This document shows positions 9,313 to 18,841 of a DNA stretch of 64,000 nucleotides, piece after piece. The stretch's first letter is position 1. The number at the start of each line of letters is the position of its first letter. Source of the stretch: Rhizobium viscosum (GTDB lineage: Bacteria; Pseudomonadota; Alphaproteobacteria; Rhizobiales; Rhizobiaceae); contig NZ_JADBEC010000001.1 in assembly GCF_014873945.1 (NCBI RefSeq), forward strand, positions 1,550,001 to 1,614,000. Direction: 5' to 3'. The position numbers were made by a program, and so were the translations under genes. The notes under the pieces are model-generated. The model searched no databases. It had not been told where the DNA came from and saw only the letters and a list, made by a program, of their open reading frames with translations.

Positions 9313-10845
9313 TCATGCCGCTGCCGTCAGCCGCGCACCGGCAACGCGGTAGGAAATCGCCTCGGCGAGGTGAATACGTCCTACCATTTCATTGCCGTCG
9401 AGATCAGCAAGGGTGCGGGCGACCTTCAGGACGCGGTGGTAACCGCGCGCTGAAAACTTCATCTTGTCCGCGGCATCTCGCAACAGCTGCAATCCTGCCG
9501 CATCCGGCTCGGCGAATTTTTCGATCATCGCCGTCGAGCATCCGGCATTGGTGGAAATACCCACAGCGCCTGCAACAGCATAGCGTTCGCGCTGGACGTC
9601 GCGGGCACGCGCAACGCGACGGGCAACATCGGCGCTCGCTTCGGCGACCGTCGGCCGGATGAGATCGGCGGCAGAAACGGCCGGCACGTCGATGCGGATA
9701 TCGATGCGGTCCATCAGCGGGCCGGAAATGCGGGCCTGATAATCCGTCATGCAGCGCGGCCCGCGGGCACAGGTATGGCCGGGCTCGCCCGCCATGCCGC
9801 AGCGGCAGGGGTTCATGGCCGCAATAAGCTGGATCCGCGCGGGATAGGAGACGCGGTGATTGGCACGCGCGATGACGCATTCGCCGCTTTCCAGCGGCTG
9901 ACGCAAGGCATCGAGTACCTGTGGTGCGAATTCCGGAAACTCGTCGAGGAAAAGCACGCCATGATGGGCAAGCGAGGCTTCGCCCGGCCGGGCGCGTAGA
10001 CCGCCGCCGATGAGGGCTGCCATCGTCGCGGAATGGTGCGGCGTGCGGTAGGGCCGGCGATCGGACAGCTTGCCGCCGGACAACTGGCCGGCGATGGAAT
10101 GGATCATCGAGACTTCCAGTAATTCCGCAGCCGAAAGCGGCGGCAGGATGGAGGGCAGTCTCGAGGCCAGCATCGACTTGCCGGAGCCGGGCGGCCCGAC
10201 CATCAAGAGATTATGGCCGCCGGCAGCAGCCACTTCCAGCGCTCGCTTGGCGCTTTCCTGTCCCTTGATCTCGGCGAGATCAGGCAGATTGGCGGCATTC
10301 GGGCGAATGGACGGTTCCGGGCGCGAAAGGATCTGCGTGCCGCGAAAATGATTTGCGAGCGCAATCAGGCTGCGCGGCGCCAGAATGTCGACGTCGGAAC
10401 CGGCCCAAGCGGCTTCCGAGCCACTCTCGGCCGGGCAGATCAGGCCTTTTCCACTGGCGTTGGCACCGATTGCAGCCGGCAGAGCGCCGGCGATTGCGGC
10501 AATCGTGCCATCGAGATTAAGTTCGCCGACGACGACATAGTCGGACAAGGCATCCGCCGGGATAGCACCGAGGGCTGCCATCAGACCGAGTGCGATCGGA
10601 AGGTCGAAGTGACTGCCTTCCTTGGGAAGATCCGCGGGTGCGAGGTTGACCGTCACGCGCTTGGATGGCAACGCCAGGCCGGAAGCGTGCAGGGCTGCCT
10701 GCACCCGCTCGCGACTCTCCGCAACCGCCTTATCGGGAAGCCCGACGATCTGGATTCCCATTTTACCGGGAGCGACCATGACCTGGACCTCGACCGGAAC
10801 ACCTTCAATGCCCTGAAATGCAACCGTGCTGACGCGCGCGACCAT
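9313..10845 (-). CDS. YifB/ComM family Mg-chelatase-like AAA+ ATPase
   Basis: 510 residues from ATG 10845 (MVARVSTVAFQGIEG, the family's usual start); the open frame runs 15 codons further up without support. An N-terminal ChlI-like/Lon-protease-fold domain is followed by the Mg-chelatase AAA+ core: Walker A MVGPPGSGKSML near residue 215, Walker B GVLFLDEFPEF, a zinc-like PCRCGMAGEPGHTC segment, and a C-terminal lid domain. In naturally competent species ComM is a branch-migration helicase for recombination of incoming DNA; whether that role applies here is unknown. Confidence 0.93.
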   Translation of the reverse strand: MVARVSTVAFQGIEGVPVEVQVMVAPGKMGIQIVGLPDKAVAESRERVQAALHASGLALPSKRVTVNLAPADLPKEGSHFDLPIALGLMAALGAIPADALSDYVVVGELNLDGTIAAIAGALPAAIGANASGKGLICPAESGSEAAWAGSDVDILAPRSLIALANHFRGTQILSRPEPSIRPNAANLPDLAEIKGQESAKRALEVAAAGGHNLLMVGPPGSGKSMLASRLPSILPPLSAAELLEVSMIHSIAGQLSGGKLSDRRPYRTPHHSATMAALIGGGLRARPGEASLAHHGVLFLDEFPEFAPQVLDALRQPLESGECVIARANHRVSYPARIQLIAAMNPCRCGMAGEPGHTCARGPRCMTDYQARISGPLMDRIDIRIDVPAVSAADLIRPTVAEASADVARRVARARDVQRERYAVAGAVGISTNAGCSTAMIEKFAEPDAAGLQLLRDAADKMKFSARGYHRVLKVARTLADLDGNEMVGRIHLAEAISYRVAGARLTAAA

Positions 10846-10946
10846 GCCCCTGCCTCGTGACCCCGATACCCAACCTATGAAGGCGGTCACAATCTGGCAT
10901 GGAAATCGGAATAAAACAAGAACGATAAGCGAACGAATTCAGCTAT

Positions 10947-10969
10947 CCGCTGCAATCAAATTGCAGCGG
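10947..10969. repeat. Perfect 10-bp hairpin CCGCTGCAAT-CAA-ATTGCAGCGG
   Basis: Found in the gap between gshB (its 3' side) and the 5' end of yifB, both on the minus strand. The 10-bp arms are perfect with a 3-nt loop. No T-run follows on either strand, so it may be a terminator of low quality for gshB, an RNA-stability hairpin, or a protein site upstream of yifB. Confidence 0.45.
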
Positions 10970-11050
10970 GTTGCAATCCTGGAACGGAGGCGATCAAAGG
11001 CGGAACGACAAGAACACTTTTTGTAGTCCGGAAGTGCTCTTGGCTTTGGT

Positions 11051-11998
11051 TTAGCCGCGCTTGCGCTCAATCGCATCCCACAACAGGCTTGCGATATCGG
11101 CGCCGCCAAACTTCTTCACTTCGCGGATGCCGGTCGGCGAAGTCACGTTGATCTCGGTCATGTAATCACCGATCACATCGATACCGACGAGCAGGAAGCC
11201 GCGTTCGCGCAGAGCTGGGCCGATGCGTTCGCAGATTTCCTTTTCGCGTGCCGTCAGTTCGGTCGGCTCGGCGCGGCCGCCGACATGCATGTTGGAGCGA
11301 CTGTCATGCTCGGCGGGGACACGATTGATGGCGCCGGCAAATTCGCCGTCGACGAGGATGATGCGCTTATCGCCCTTGCGCACGTCAGGCAGGTACTGTT
11401 GAGCGATGAAAGGCTCGCGGAAGAGTTGGCCGAACATTTCGAGCAGCGAGGACAGGTTGCGATCGTCCTTGGTGGAATGGAAAACGCCGGCGCCGCCATT
11501 GCCGTAGAGCGGCTTCAGGATGATGTCGCCCATCTCGTCGCGGAAGCGGCGGATTTCGCCGGGGTCCTTGGTGATCAGCGTCTTCGGCATCAGGTCGGAA
11601 AATTCGGTGACGAAGATCTTTTCCGGTGAGTTGCGTACCCAGGCCGGGTCATTGACGACGAGCGTCTTCGGATGGATGCGCTCCAGCAGATGCGTCGAGG
11701 TGATGTAGGACATGTCGAAAGGCGGGTCCTGGCGCAGCAGGACGACATCCATGGTCGACAGATCGACCCGTTCGGGTGCGCCAAGCTCATAGTGATCGCC
11801 CTTGACGTCGCGCAGCACCATCGGCTCGACGGCGGCATAGAGCTTGTCGTCGCGGAAACTCAGGCGCTCGGGCGTATAATGGAAGAGCCTGTAGCCACGC
11901 GCCTGCGCCTCTAGGCTCATGGCGAAGGTGGAATCACCTGCGATATTGATGCCGGAGACATGGTCCATCTGGACCGCTACGTTCTTGATCTTGGCCAT
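11051..11998 (-). CDS. gshB: Glutathione synthetase
   Basis: 315 residues, the normal bacterial GshB length. It ligates glycine to gamma-glutamylcysteine with ATP, the last step of glutathione synthesis. The prokaryotic GSH-synthetase N-terminal domain ([18 protein letters not shown]) is followed by the ATP-grasp core, including the glycine-rich loop [14 protein letters not shown] near residue 165 and the metal site [13 protein letters not shown] near the C-terminus. It is monocistronic as far as can be seen. Two glutathione S-transferase-fold genes occur elsewhere in the window. Confidence 0.96.
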   Translation of the reverse strand: MAKIKNVAVQMDHVSGINIAGDSTFAMSLEAQARGYRLFHYTPERLSFRDDKLYAAVEPMVLRDVKGDHYELGAPERVDLSTMDVVLLRQDPPFDMSYITSTHLLERIHPKTLVVNDPAWVRNSPEKIFVTEFSDLMPKTLITKDPGEIRRFRDEMGDIILKPLYGNGGAGVFHSTKDDRNLSSLLEMFGQLFREPFIAQQYLPDVRKGDKRIILVDGEFAGAINRVPAEHDSRSNMHVGGRAEPTELTAREKEICERIGPALRERGFLLVGIDVIGDYMTEINVTSPTGIREVKKFGGADIASLLWDAIERKRG

Positions 11999-12094
11999 TT
12001 CCGTCCCTTGAGCTGATGCCGCTCAGATGTAGGTCGGTCAGGCGTCAAACGCAACGGCAATCAATGGCTTCGCGTGCCTCCGCTGGCGCAATTT

Positions 12095-12598
12095 TCAGGC
12101 CGCGATGCCTGTGCTGCCGCCGTTTCGCAAGAGGTTGCGCAGGCGATAGGCAATGGCGAGCGGCTTTGGAAAAGGCTTGCGCAGGAAGGCGACCTTGCGA
12201 ACGTAATTGTCGACCCGCCAGTTGGCCCAGGTGCCGCCGGCAAAGAAAGCGACATCGCCTACCTGCAGCGTGCGTTCCAGGCCATCTTCGGTGGTGACGT
12301 GCACCTCGCCTTCGAGGATCATGACTGTCTCGTCCCAGCCGAAACGCCAGCGAAATTCGCCCGATGTGCAATCCCAGATCGCCGTCAGCGATGCTTCGTC
12401 ATGGCCGCGGGAATGTTCTGCAGTGCGCGCTTGCGGATTGCCGCTGATGATCCAGTCCGGATTGATCGGTGTCGACTTCAGCACCATGCGGTCGCTTGCT
12501 TGTGCAATGAAAGATTTGCCTGATGGCTTCAACGCGGCATAAGGCACGGACCGCGCAGCCATGGCGACGGCGGTTGCAAGCATCATCTTCAAGGCCAT
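12095..12598 (-). CDS. Cupin domain protein (DUF861/cupin_3 type)
   Basis: 167 residues. The C-terminal two thirds is a single small cupin: IWDCTSGEFRWRFGWDETVMILEGEVHV (about residues 75-100) is motif 1, and the ERTLQVGDVAFFAGGTWANWRV stretch is motif 2. This pattern matches the cupin_3/ureidoglycine-aminohydrolase-like class. The N-terminus is Met/Ala-rich and could be a weak membrane or export segment. The reaction is not identifiable. It faces no obvious partner. Confidence 0.75.
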   Translation of the reverse strand: MALKMMLATAVAMAARSVPYAALKPSGKSFIAQASDRMVLKSTPINPDWIISGNPQARTAEHSRGHDEASLTAIWDCTSGEFRWRFGWDETVMILEGEVHVTTEDGLERTLQVGDVAFFAGGTWANWRVDNYVRKVAFLRKPFPKPLAIAYRLRNLLRNGGSTGIAA

Positions 12599-12733
12599 GA
12601 ATTACCCCCAGTTTGCTACCCCTAGCTGAGCCGTGGATAACAAAAGAGTCATAAAAGCCCGTTCAAGCAGACACTAAAATTTTAACGAAAGCTTGTTCGT
12701 CAGTCAGGCGCCACCGGAATTTAGCCCCCTCCC

Positions 12734-13102
12734 CTAGAAAGCATCCGGGAAATGACGAGGCAGTTTGCCTGGCAATATCGCGACGATATCATAGCGCTGT
12801 GAGAGCCGGGCATAGTCCCGCTGGCGGGCGAGCCAGAGATCACTCGCAGCTCGGATGCGTTTTTGCGAGGCGTAGGACACAGCATCCACCGCGCCCATTT
12901 CGTCGGCGCGCGCCTTGACCTCAACAAAGACGGACAGATCGCCCTTGCGGGCGATGATATCGATCTCGCCGAGCTTCGTTTTGTAGCGCATCGCGAGGAT
13001 GCGATATCCTTTCAGCATCAGGAAAATGGCGGCAATATATTCTGCCCGCGAGCCGCGACGCAGCGCCTTTCTCCTGCGGAGCGTGGCTTCGCCGTCAGCC
13101 AT
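12734..13102 (-). CDS. YraN family (UPF0102) endonuclease-like protein
   Basis: 122 residues, standard for UPF0102. The restriction-endonuclease-like fold motifs are visible: an N-terminal helix with GSRAEYIAAIFL, then GEIDIIARKGD and VFVEVKARAD, i.e. the D-ExK type active-site pattern. The cellular role of the family is poorly defined. Its start lies inside the 3' end of rsmI (8-bp overlap), the conserved rsmI-yraN arrangement, so the two are co-expressed. Confidence 0.9.
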   Translation of the reverse strand: MADGEATLRRRKALRRGSRAEYIAAIFLMLKGYRILAMRYKTKLGEIDIIARKGDLSVFVEVKARADEMGAVDAVSYASQKRIRAASDLWLARQRDYARLSQRYDIVAILPGKLPRHFPDAF

Positions 13103-14009
13103 TCGCTGCCTTCATGTCGAGAAGTTTCTGGTAGAGCACCTTGCGCGGCAGGCCGGTCAAACGGGCAGCCTCAGTCGCGGCCTTGGCCGTCGGCAGCGAT
13201 TTTGAGAGATCCGCGAGAATGGCGTCGACATCTGCTTCAGTTGCCGGCTCGCCCTTCGGCGGGCCGATGACGAGAACGATCTCACCCTTCACATTGTCAT
13301 GCTCTTCATAATAGGCGGCGAGCTCGGAGAGCGTGCCGCGGCGGAATTCCTCATAGGTTTTCGTCAGTTCGCGGCAGACCGAAGCTTCGCGTGAACCACC
13401 GAGTATATCGGCTGCCGCAACAAGCGTTGCGCCGATGCGATGGGGCGATTCAAAGAAGATCAGCGTGGCCGGTGCGTTTGCGAATTCTGCGAGACGGTCG
13501 CGGCGGGCCTTGTCCTTGGTCGGCAGGAAACCGGCAAAGAGAAAGGCCTCGTTCGGCAGGCCCGAACCGACGAGGGCCGCAAGCGGCGCCGAAGCGCCGG
13601 GAATGGGGATAACGCGGTAACCTGCCTCGATCGCCTGCTGCGCCAGCCGATAGCCGGGATCGGAGACAAGGGGTGTGCCGGCGTCGGAAACGAGCGCCAC
13701 CGATTTGCCGGCGTCGAGCGCCTGCAATAGCCGCGGCCCGGCCTCATCGGCATTATGTTCATGATAGGCGAAGGGGCGGTTCTGAATGCCGTAACGATCG
13801 AGCAGGACGCGGGTGACGCGTGTATCCTCGCAAGCCAGGACATCGGCGCCGGCAAGCGTTTCCAGCGCCCGCAGCGTGATATCGCCGAGATTGCCGATCG
13901 GCGTTGCGACGAGATAGAGAGCCGGTTCGAGCGGGCGCGCCGGCACCGCGATATTGTGCAGGCGAAAACCGCGCCGGGTGCCGGTTTCCACTGTCGTCTC
14001 TTCCGTCAT
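13095..14009 (-). CDS. rsmI: 16S rRNA (cytidine(1402)-2'-O)-methyltransferase
   Basis: 304 residues. RsmI methylates the ribose of C1402 in 16S rRNA with SAM, aiding decoding fidelity. It is a tetrapyrrole-methylase-fold enzyme: LYLVATPIGNLGDITLRAL near residue 31, then ACEDTRVTRVLL, then SDAGTPLVSDPGYRL and the PIPGASA loop, all diagnostic of RsmI. The N-terminal ~28 residues are a basic extension. yraN overlaps its 3' end. Confidence 0.96.
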   Translation of the reverse strand: MTEETTVETGTRRGFRLHNIAVPARPLEPALYLVATPIGNLGDITLRALETLAGADVLACEDTRVTRVLLDRYGIQNRPFAYHEHNADEAGPRLLQALDAGKSVALVSDAGTPLVSDPGYRLAQQAIEAGYRVIPIPGASAPLAALVGSGLPNEAFLFAGFLPTKDKARRDRLAEFANAPATLIFFESPHRIGATLVAAADILGGSREASVCRELTKTYEEFRRGTLSELAAYYEEHDNVKGEIVLVIGPPKGEPATEADVDAILADLSKSLPTAKAATEAARLTGLPRKVLYQKLLDMKAANG

Positions 14010-14257
14010 GTCACTCGCTTTCGTCCCGCCGGCCCGTTCCCTTTATGAGCGAGCGGTGCTTCTTCGACAAGGGGCCGCGATTTCTGTGAGCATTGCACTG
14101 CAAAACGGCATTTGCGGGCCTGTGGGCGGCCATGCCTCTTGCAATCGCTGGCAAAGTTCTGCCATTTTGCCCGTCCACTCCCCTCTCCCGAAGGGGAAAG
14201 CAGTGACGCGGCGCCTTATGACGCCCGGACAATAAAGGTCGAGAGCGGTAGCATCCC

Positions 14258-15376
14258 ATGCGTATTACTATTGAGCGGTCAAACCTTTTGAAGTCGCTGA
14301 ACCACGTGCACCGCGTGGTCGAACGCCGGAACACGATCCCGATCCTGTCAAACGTGCTGTTGAAGGCCGATGGACAGAGCCTAGACATGAAGGCGACCGA
14401 CCTCGATCTGGAAATCACCGAAGCGACGCCTGCCAATGTCGAACAGGCCGGCGCCACCACCGTTCCCGCCCATCTTCTCTACGACATCGTTCGCAAGCTT
14501 CCCGATGGCGCAGAAGTGCTGCTTGCTACCTCCCAGGACGGCGGTTCGATGACCGTTCAGTCGGGCCGTTCGAAATTCTCGCTGCAGTGCCTGCCGGAAT
14601 CCGACTTCCCGGATCTGACCGCCGGCACCTTCACGCATTCCTTCAAGTTGAAGGCGAGCGACCTGAAGATGCTGATCGACCGCACGCAGTTTGCGATCTC
14701 GACCGAAGAAACCCGCTACTATCTGAACGGCATCTTCTTCCACACAATCGAGAGCGGCGGCGACCTGAAGCTGCGCGCCGTTGCGACCGACGGCCACCGT
14801 CTCGCCCGCGCCGATGTCGATGCCCCCTCCGGCTCGGAAGGCATGCCGGGCATCATTATTCCGCGCAAGACGGTCGGCGAATTGCAGAAGCTGGTCGATA
14901 CGCCTGACGCAATCGTCACCATCGAAGTTTCCGATGCCAAGATCCGGGTCACCCTCAGCTCCATCGTCATGACCTCGAAGCTGATCGACGGTACTTTCCC
15001 GGATTATCAGCGCGTCATCCCGGCCAATAACGACAAGGAAATGCGTGTCGACTGCACGAGCTTCGCACAGGCCGTCGACCGCGTCTCCACCATTTCTTCC
15101 GAACGTGGCCGCGCCGTGAAGCTCGCGCTCTCCGATGGTCAGCTTCTGCTCACCGTCAACAATCCGGATTCCGGTAGTGCTACGGAAGAAGTCGCGGTCG
15201 GCTATGATACGGATCCGATGGAAATCGGCTTCAATGCCAAGTACCTGCTCGACATCACCGCGCAGCTTTCCGGCGACGAGGCGATCTTCCTTCTGGCCGA
15301 CGCCGGTTCGCCGACACTTGTGCGCGACACAGCCGGCGATGACGCTCTCTACGTGCTGATGCCGATGCGCGTTTAA
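14258..15376 (+). CDS. dnaN: DNA polymerase III subunit beta (sliding clamp)
   Basis: 372 residues, exactly the alphaproteobacterial clamp length. It forms the dimeric ring that tethers the replicase to DNA. Three clamp domains follow one another: MRITIERSNLLKSL..., then SKFSLQCLPESDFPDL in domain 2, and the C-terminal YVLMPMRV, which contributes to the hydrophobic partner-binding pocket. dnaA or recF are not adjacent, the usual situation in Rhizobiales. A 248-bp gap separates it from the divergent rsmI; I saw no gene in that gap. Confidence 0.97.
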   Translation: MRITIERSNLLKSLNHVHRVVERRNTIPILSNVLLKADGQSLDMKATDLDLEITEATPANVEQAGATTVPAHLLYDIVRKLPDGAEVLLATSQDGGSMTVQSGRSKFSLQCLPESDFPDLTAGTFTHSFKLKASDLKMLIDRTQFAISTEETRYYLNGIFFHTIESGGDLKLRAVATDGHRLARADVDAPSGSEGMPGIIIPRKTVGELQKLVDTPDAIVTIEVSDAKIRVTLSSIVMTSKLIDGTFPDYQRVIPANNDKEMRVDCTSFAQAVDRVSTISSERGRAVKLALSDGQLLLTVNNPDSGSATEEVAVGYDTDPMEIGFNAKYLLDITAQLSGDEAIFLLADAGSPTLVRDTAGDDALYVLMPMRV

Positions 15377-15382
15377 ACGCGC
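15367..15382. terminator. Palindrome spanning the dnaN stop codon
   Basis: GCGCGTTTAAACGCGC is a perfect 16-bp palindrome containing the TAA stop of dnaN, followed shortly by a CTTTTGCC stretch. It could form a small hairpin and act as a weak terminator or mRNA 3' end. The short T-run makes intrinsic termination uncertain. Confidence 0.35.
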
Positions 15383-15486
15383 GTCGCTTTTGCCTTCAAA
15401 ACTTTCCTGATCGCGACATCGCCTCTTGTTTTTGCTTCCCCCTCCTGCAATTAAGGGAAAGTTGACAGCAGGCATGGGAGGACGGC

Positions 15487-16080
15487 ATGGCATTGCGGCT
15501 CAAACAACGGCTCGGCAGGAAGTTTGACGAGGAGATCCGCTTCTTCAAGGGCATGATGCAGGGGCCGAAGACCGTCGGCTCCATCGTTCCGACCTCCTCG
15601 ATCACTGCCCGCAGGATGGCAAGCGTCGCAAATCCGCATTCGGACCTGCCCGTGCTCGAACTCGGTCCCGGCACCGGCGCTATCACCAAGGCGATCCTTG
15701 CCCATGGCGTGAAACCGGAAAAGCTCGTCGCCATCGAATATTCGACGGACTTCTACGAGCACCTTATGCGGCTTTACCCCGGCGTGAGCTTCATCAATGG
15801 CGATGCCTTCGATCTCGACAAAACGCTCGGCTCGCTCAAGGATCAGAAATTCGATTCCGTTATCTCAGGCATACCGCTCCTGAACTTTCCCATGCAGGCG
15901 CGCATCGCGCTCCTGGAAAGCCTGCTCGACCGCATGCCGGCTGGTCGGCCGATGGTGCAGATCTCTTATGGCGCAGTTTCGCCGATCGTCGCCAATGCCG
16001 ATCGTTACAGCATTCATCATTTTGATTTCATCGTACGCAATATTCCGCCAGCTCAACTCTGGATCTATCGGCGCGGATAA
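15487..16080 (+). CDS. pmtA: Phospholipid N-methyltransferase (phosphatidylethanolamine N-methyltransferase)
   Basis: 197 residues resembling the soluble rhizobial PmtA enzymes. PmtA methylates phosphatidylethanolamine three times with SAM to give phosphatidylcholine at the cytoplasmic face of the inner membrane, a lipid important for plant symbiosis. The family opening is present (MALRLKQRLGRKFDEEIRFF, then VGSIVPTSS), the SAM loop is LELGPGTGAITKAI near residue 57, and SGIPLLNFP resembles the post-motif substrate region. The next gene starts on the base after its stop. Confidence 0.9.
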   Translation: MALRLKQRLGRKFDEEIRFFKGMMQGPKTVGSIVPTSSITARRMASVANPHSDLPVLELGPGTGAITKAILAHGVKPEKLVAIEYSTDFYEHLMRLYPGVSFINGDAFDLDKTLGSLKDQKFDSVISGIPLLNFPMQARIALLESLLDRMPAGRPMVQISYGAVSPIVANADRYSIHHFDFIVRNIPPAQLWIYRRG

Positions 16081-16662
16081 ATGTTCGGACTTTATATCAC
16101 CCACCCTCAGGTCAAGATCGACCCGCAGGTTCCCGTTCCCCAATGGGGTCTTTCCGAGATCGGCGCCGAGCGCGCCCGCAAGGCCGCCTCGAGCGACTGG
16201 GCGAAGCGGCTGACCCGCATCGTCTCCAGCGATGAGACGAAGGCGATCGAGACGGCGGAAATCCTTGCTGCGGCCTCAGGCGGGAAAATCGAGATCGTGC
16301 ATGGCATGCACGAGAACGACCGCTCCGCCACCGGTTTCCTGCCGCCCGACAAATTCGAAGAGGCGGCCAACTGGTTCTTCGCCCACCCGCTGGAGAGCTT
16401 CAAGGGATGGGAGCGCGCCGCAAATGCTCAGGCTCGCATTAGCTCGGCAGTCGAAGCGATCCTGTCCTCCCATGATGCGAATGCGCCGATCGCCTTTGTC
16501 GGGCACGGCGGCGTTGGAACCCTGCTCAAATGCCATCTTGCAGGCGTACCGATTGCGCGTGACCGCGACCAACCGGGCGGCGGCGGCAATCTCTATGCTT
16601 TCGGTCTTGCGGACAGGCGTTTATCATGCGACTGGACACCCATCGAAGACTGGCGGGGGTGA
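16081..16662 (+). CDS. Histidine phosphatase superfamily-like protein lacking the RHG motif
   Basis: 193 residues with the phosphoglycerate-mutase-like fold: an N-terminal strand FGLYITHPQV, LSEIGAERARKAA, the helix SSDETKAIETAEIL, and a C-terminal FVGHGGVGTLL with the second catalytic His. In active members the first motif is R-H-G; here it reads T-H-P, so the phospho-accepting His is kept but the flanking Arg and Gly are lost, and the usual Arg of the second motif is Lys. It may be altered or inactive. It begins directly after the pmtA stop and is 6 bases before pyrF. Confidence 0.75.
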   Translation: MFGLYITHPQVKIDPQVPVPQWGLSEIGAERARKAASSDWAKRLTRIVSSDETKAIETAEILAAASGGKIEIVHGMHENDRSATGFLPPDKFEEAANWFFAHPLESFKGWERAANAQARISSAVEAILSSHDANAPIAFVGHGGVGTLLKCHLAGVPIARDRDQPGGGGNLYAFGLADRRLSCDWTPIEDWRG

Positions 16663-16668
16663 TTTGAG

Positions 16669-17376
16669 ATGGACGCACGCGAGCGGTTGATCGTCGGCCT
16701 GGATGTTCCAACGATTGGCGAAGCGGAAAGACTGGTTTCCACGCTCGGCGACGACATTCTCTTCTACAAGATCGGCTATCAGCTCGTCTTTGCCGGCGGG
16801 CTGGAATTTGCCCGCGACCTTGCCGCCAGCGGCAAGAAGATTTTCCTCGACATGAAACTGCTCGACATCGACAACACGGTTGCGTCAGGTGTCGAAAATA
16901 TCGCCAAGATGGGCATGTCGATGCTGACGCTGCACGCCTATCCGAAAGCGATGAAGGCGGCCGTCGAGGCGGCGAAGGGCTCCGGCCTCTGTCTGCTCGG
17001 CGTGACCGTGCTGACTTCGATGGATGCCGAGGACCTCCTCGAGGCAGGTTACCAATATGATCCGAAGACGCTCGTCGCGCGTCGTGCCGAACAGGCGCGT
17101 GCTGCAGGCATGGGCGGCATCGTCTGCTCCGCCGAGGAATCCGCTGCTGTTAGCGAGATCGTTGGGCCTGATATGGCGATCGTGACACCCGGCATCCGCC
17201 CGACGGGTGCCGAGAAGGGCGACCAGAAGCGGGTGATGACGCCTAAGGATGCACTGAAGGCCGGGTCCACCCATCTCGTCGTCGCACGCCCGATCGTCAA
17301 GGCACCGGAGCCGCGGGAAGCGGCCCGTGCAATCCTCAATGAAATGGTTGCCGCGCTCTGGCCGGCGAACCGCTGA
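16669..17376 (+). CDS. pyrF: Orotidine 5'-phosphate decarboxylase
   Basis: 235 residues, normal for type I PyrF. It decarboxylates OMP to UMP, the last step of de novo pyrimidine synthesis. The catalytic D-K-x-x-D array is in [13 protein letters not shown] near residue 62, preceded by LIVGLDVP and [12 protein letters not shown], and the phosphate-binding loop is VTPGIRP with VVARPIV downstream. It closes a tight pmtA-phosphatase-pyrF run, with a DUF1330 gene 25 bases on. Confidence 0.96.
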   Translation: MDARERLIVGLDVPTIGEAERLVSTLGDDILFYKIGYQLVFAGGLEFARDLAASGKKIFLDMKLLDIDNTVASGVENIAKMGMSMLTLHAYPKAMKAAVEAAKGSGLCLLGVTVLTSMDAEDLLEAGYQYDPKTLVARRAEQARAAGMGGIVCSAEESAAVSEIVGPDMAIVTPGIRPTGAEKGDQKRVMTPKDALKAGSTHLVVARPIVKAPEPREAARAILNEMVAALWPANR

Positions 17377-17401
17377 CATGTCCGCTGGGAGGGAGACAAG
17401 A

Positions 17402-17689
17402 ATGGCCAAGGGATACTGGATCGCCCGCGTCGATGTACGCGACCTCGAGCGCTACAAGGATTACGTCGCAACTGCAAAGCCGGCCTTCGAGAAATACGGC
17501 GCGAACTTCCTCGCCCGCGGTGGTGCGATCACCGAGCTTGAAGGCAAGGCGCGCGCCCGCAACGTCGTCATCGAATTTCCCTCGATGCAGCATGCCGTCG
17601 ACTGCTATAATTCGCCCGAATACCAGGCGGCCGCAAAAATCCGCCATGAGGTGGCCGACGCGGAAATGGTCGTGGTCGAAGGCGTCTGA
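17402..17689 (+). CDS. DUF1330 domain protein
   Basis: 95 residues from the ATG at 17402, preceded by GGGAGG with good spacing. DUF1330 is a ferredoxin-like dimeric alpha+beta barrel domain; features here are AKGYWIARVDVRDLERYKDY, the FLARGG turn, ARNVVIEFPSMQHAVDCYNS and EYQAAAKIRHEVADAE. Members are abundant in rhizobia but no reaction is established. It follows pyrF closely and is probably co-transcribed. Confidence 0.9.
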   Translation: MAKGYWIARVDVRDLERYKDYVATAKPAFEKYGANFLARGGAITELEGKARARNVVIEFPSMQHAVDCYNSPEYQAAAKIRHEVADAEMVVVEGV

Positions 17690-17800
17690 GCCAGTTTCGA
17701 ATGGGTAAAAACTGCGGCGCGATGGCCCTTTTCGTCGCGTCGGTATTCGGCTAAGACGAAACCCATCACAGCATTTCCAAAGCCTTTCGAGGAGCCTGCC

Positions 17801-18781
17801 ATGACCCTTGCCAACCTGCCGCCACTCGTTACCGTGTTCGGAGGGTCCGGCTTCATCGGCAGACACGTCGTGCGGGCGCTTGCCAAGCGCGGCTATCGCA
17901 TCCGCGTCGCCGTTCGCCGTCCCGACCTTGCCGGTTTCCTGCAGCCGCTCGGCAATGTCGGTCAGATTTCCTTTGTCCAGGCCAACCTGCGCTACCGCAA
18001 CTCGATCGACCGGGCCGTTGAAGGCGCCGACCATGTCATCAACTGCGTCGGCATCCTTTTCGAGAGCGGCCGCAACACGTTCGATGCCGTGCAGGAATTC
18101 GGTGGTCGCGCCGTGGCGGAAGCTGCCCGCAATGCCGGTGCGACGCTGACCCACCTTTCGGCTATCGGTGCTAATTCCAGCTCGCAGTCCAATTACGGCC
18201 GGACCAAGGGCCGCGCGGAAGCGGCCATCCTGTCGATCAAGCCGGATACGGTGATCTTCCGTCCGTCGATCGTCTTCGGTCCGGAGGACAGCTTCTTCAA
18301 CAAGTTCGCCGACATGGCCCGCATGTTCCCGGTTCTGCCGCTCGTCGGCGGCGGCAAGACGAAGTTCCAGCCCGTATATGTCGAAGATGTTGCCGAGGCT
18401 GTTGCCCGTGCTGTCGACGGCAAGGTCGAACCTGGCAAGGTCTATGAGCTTGGCGGTCCTGAAGTCCTCACCTTCCGCGAATGTCTCGAGACCATGCTCA
18501 AGGTCACGGTCCGCAAAAACCGGCTCGTTTCCCTGCCCTTCGGCATCGCATCCATGATCGGCAGCATCGCCTCGCTCGTGCCGTTCATCACGCCGCCGAT
18601 CACGCCGGACCAAGTCAAGCTTCTCAAGCACGACAATGTCGTTTCGAGGGAAGCCGAAGCCGAGGGCCGCACGCTGAAGGGCCTTGGCATCGCGCCGACG
18701 ATGGCGACTTCGGTGCTCGACTCCTACCTCGTACAGTACCGCCCGCACGGTCAGTATACCGGCTCCGGCAAGGCTGCCTGA
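17801..18781 (+). CDS. NDUFA9-like NAD(P)-binding protein (complex I-associated SDR family)
   Basis: 326 residues of the extended short-chain dehydrogenase fold. The Rossmann loop is FGGSGFIGRHVVRAL near residue 12, the variable-catalytic region is SNYGRTKGRAEAAI around residue 130, and VFRPSIVFGPEDSFFNKFA is characteristic of the NDUFA9/complex I assembly branch. In mitochondria the homologue is a complex I accessory subunit; in rhizobia a role in respiration or quinone biology is plausible but unproven. The 19-bp-stem terminator downstream closes the unit. Confidence 0.88.
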   Translation: MTLANLPPLVTVFGGSGFIGRHVVRALAKRGYRIRVAVRRPDLAGFLQPLGNVGQISFVQANLRYRNSIDRAVEGADHVINCVGILFESGRNTFDAVQEFGGRAVAEAARNAGATLTHLSAIGANSSSQSNYGRTKGRAEAAILSIKPDTVIFRPSIVFGPEDSFFNKFADMARMFPVLPLVGGGKTKFQPVYVEDVAEAVARAVDGKVEPGKVYELGGPEVLTFRECLETMLKVTVRKNRLVSLPFGIASMIGSIASLVPFITPPITPDQVKLLKHDNVVSREAEAEGRTLKGLGIAPTMATSVLDSYLVQYRPHGQYTGSGKAA

Positions 18782-18804
18782 CAATCGATAGATGACAGTT
18801 CAAG

Positions 18805-18841
18805 CGTCGCTCGTGAACGTTCACGGGCGGCGTTTTCTTTT
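18805..18841 (+). terminator. Rho-independent terminator after the NDUFA9-like gene
   Basis: Two 14-base arms (18805-18818 and 18819-18832, centred on CGTGAACGTTCACG) pair with two G-U wobbles and are followed by TTTTCTTT. The stem is a palindrome with essentially no loop at the DNA level; in RNA a few central bases would open. Confidence 0.8.
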
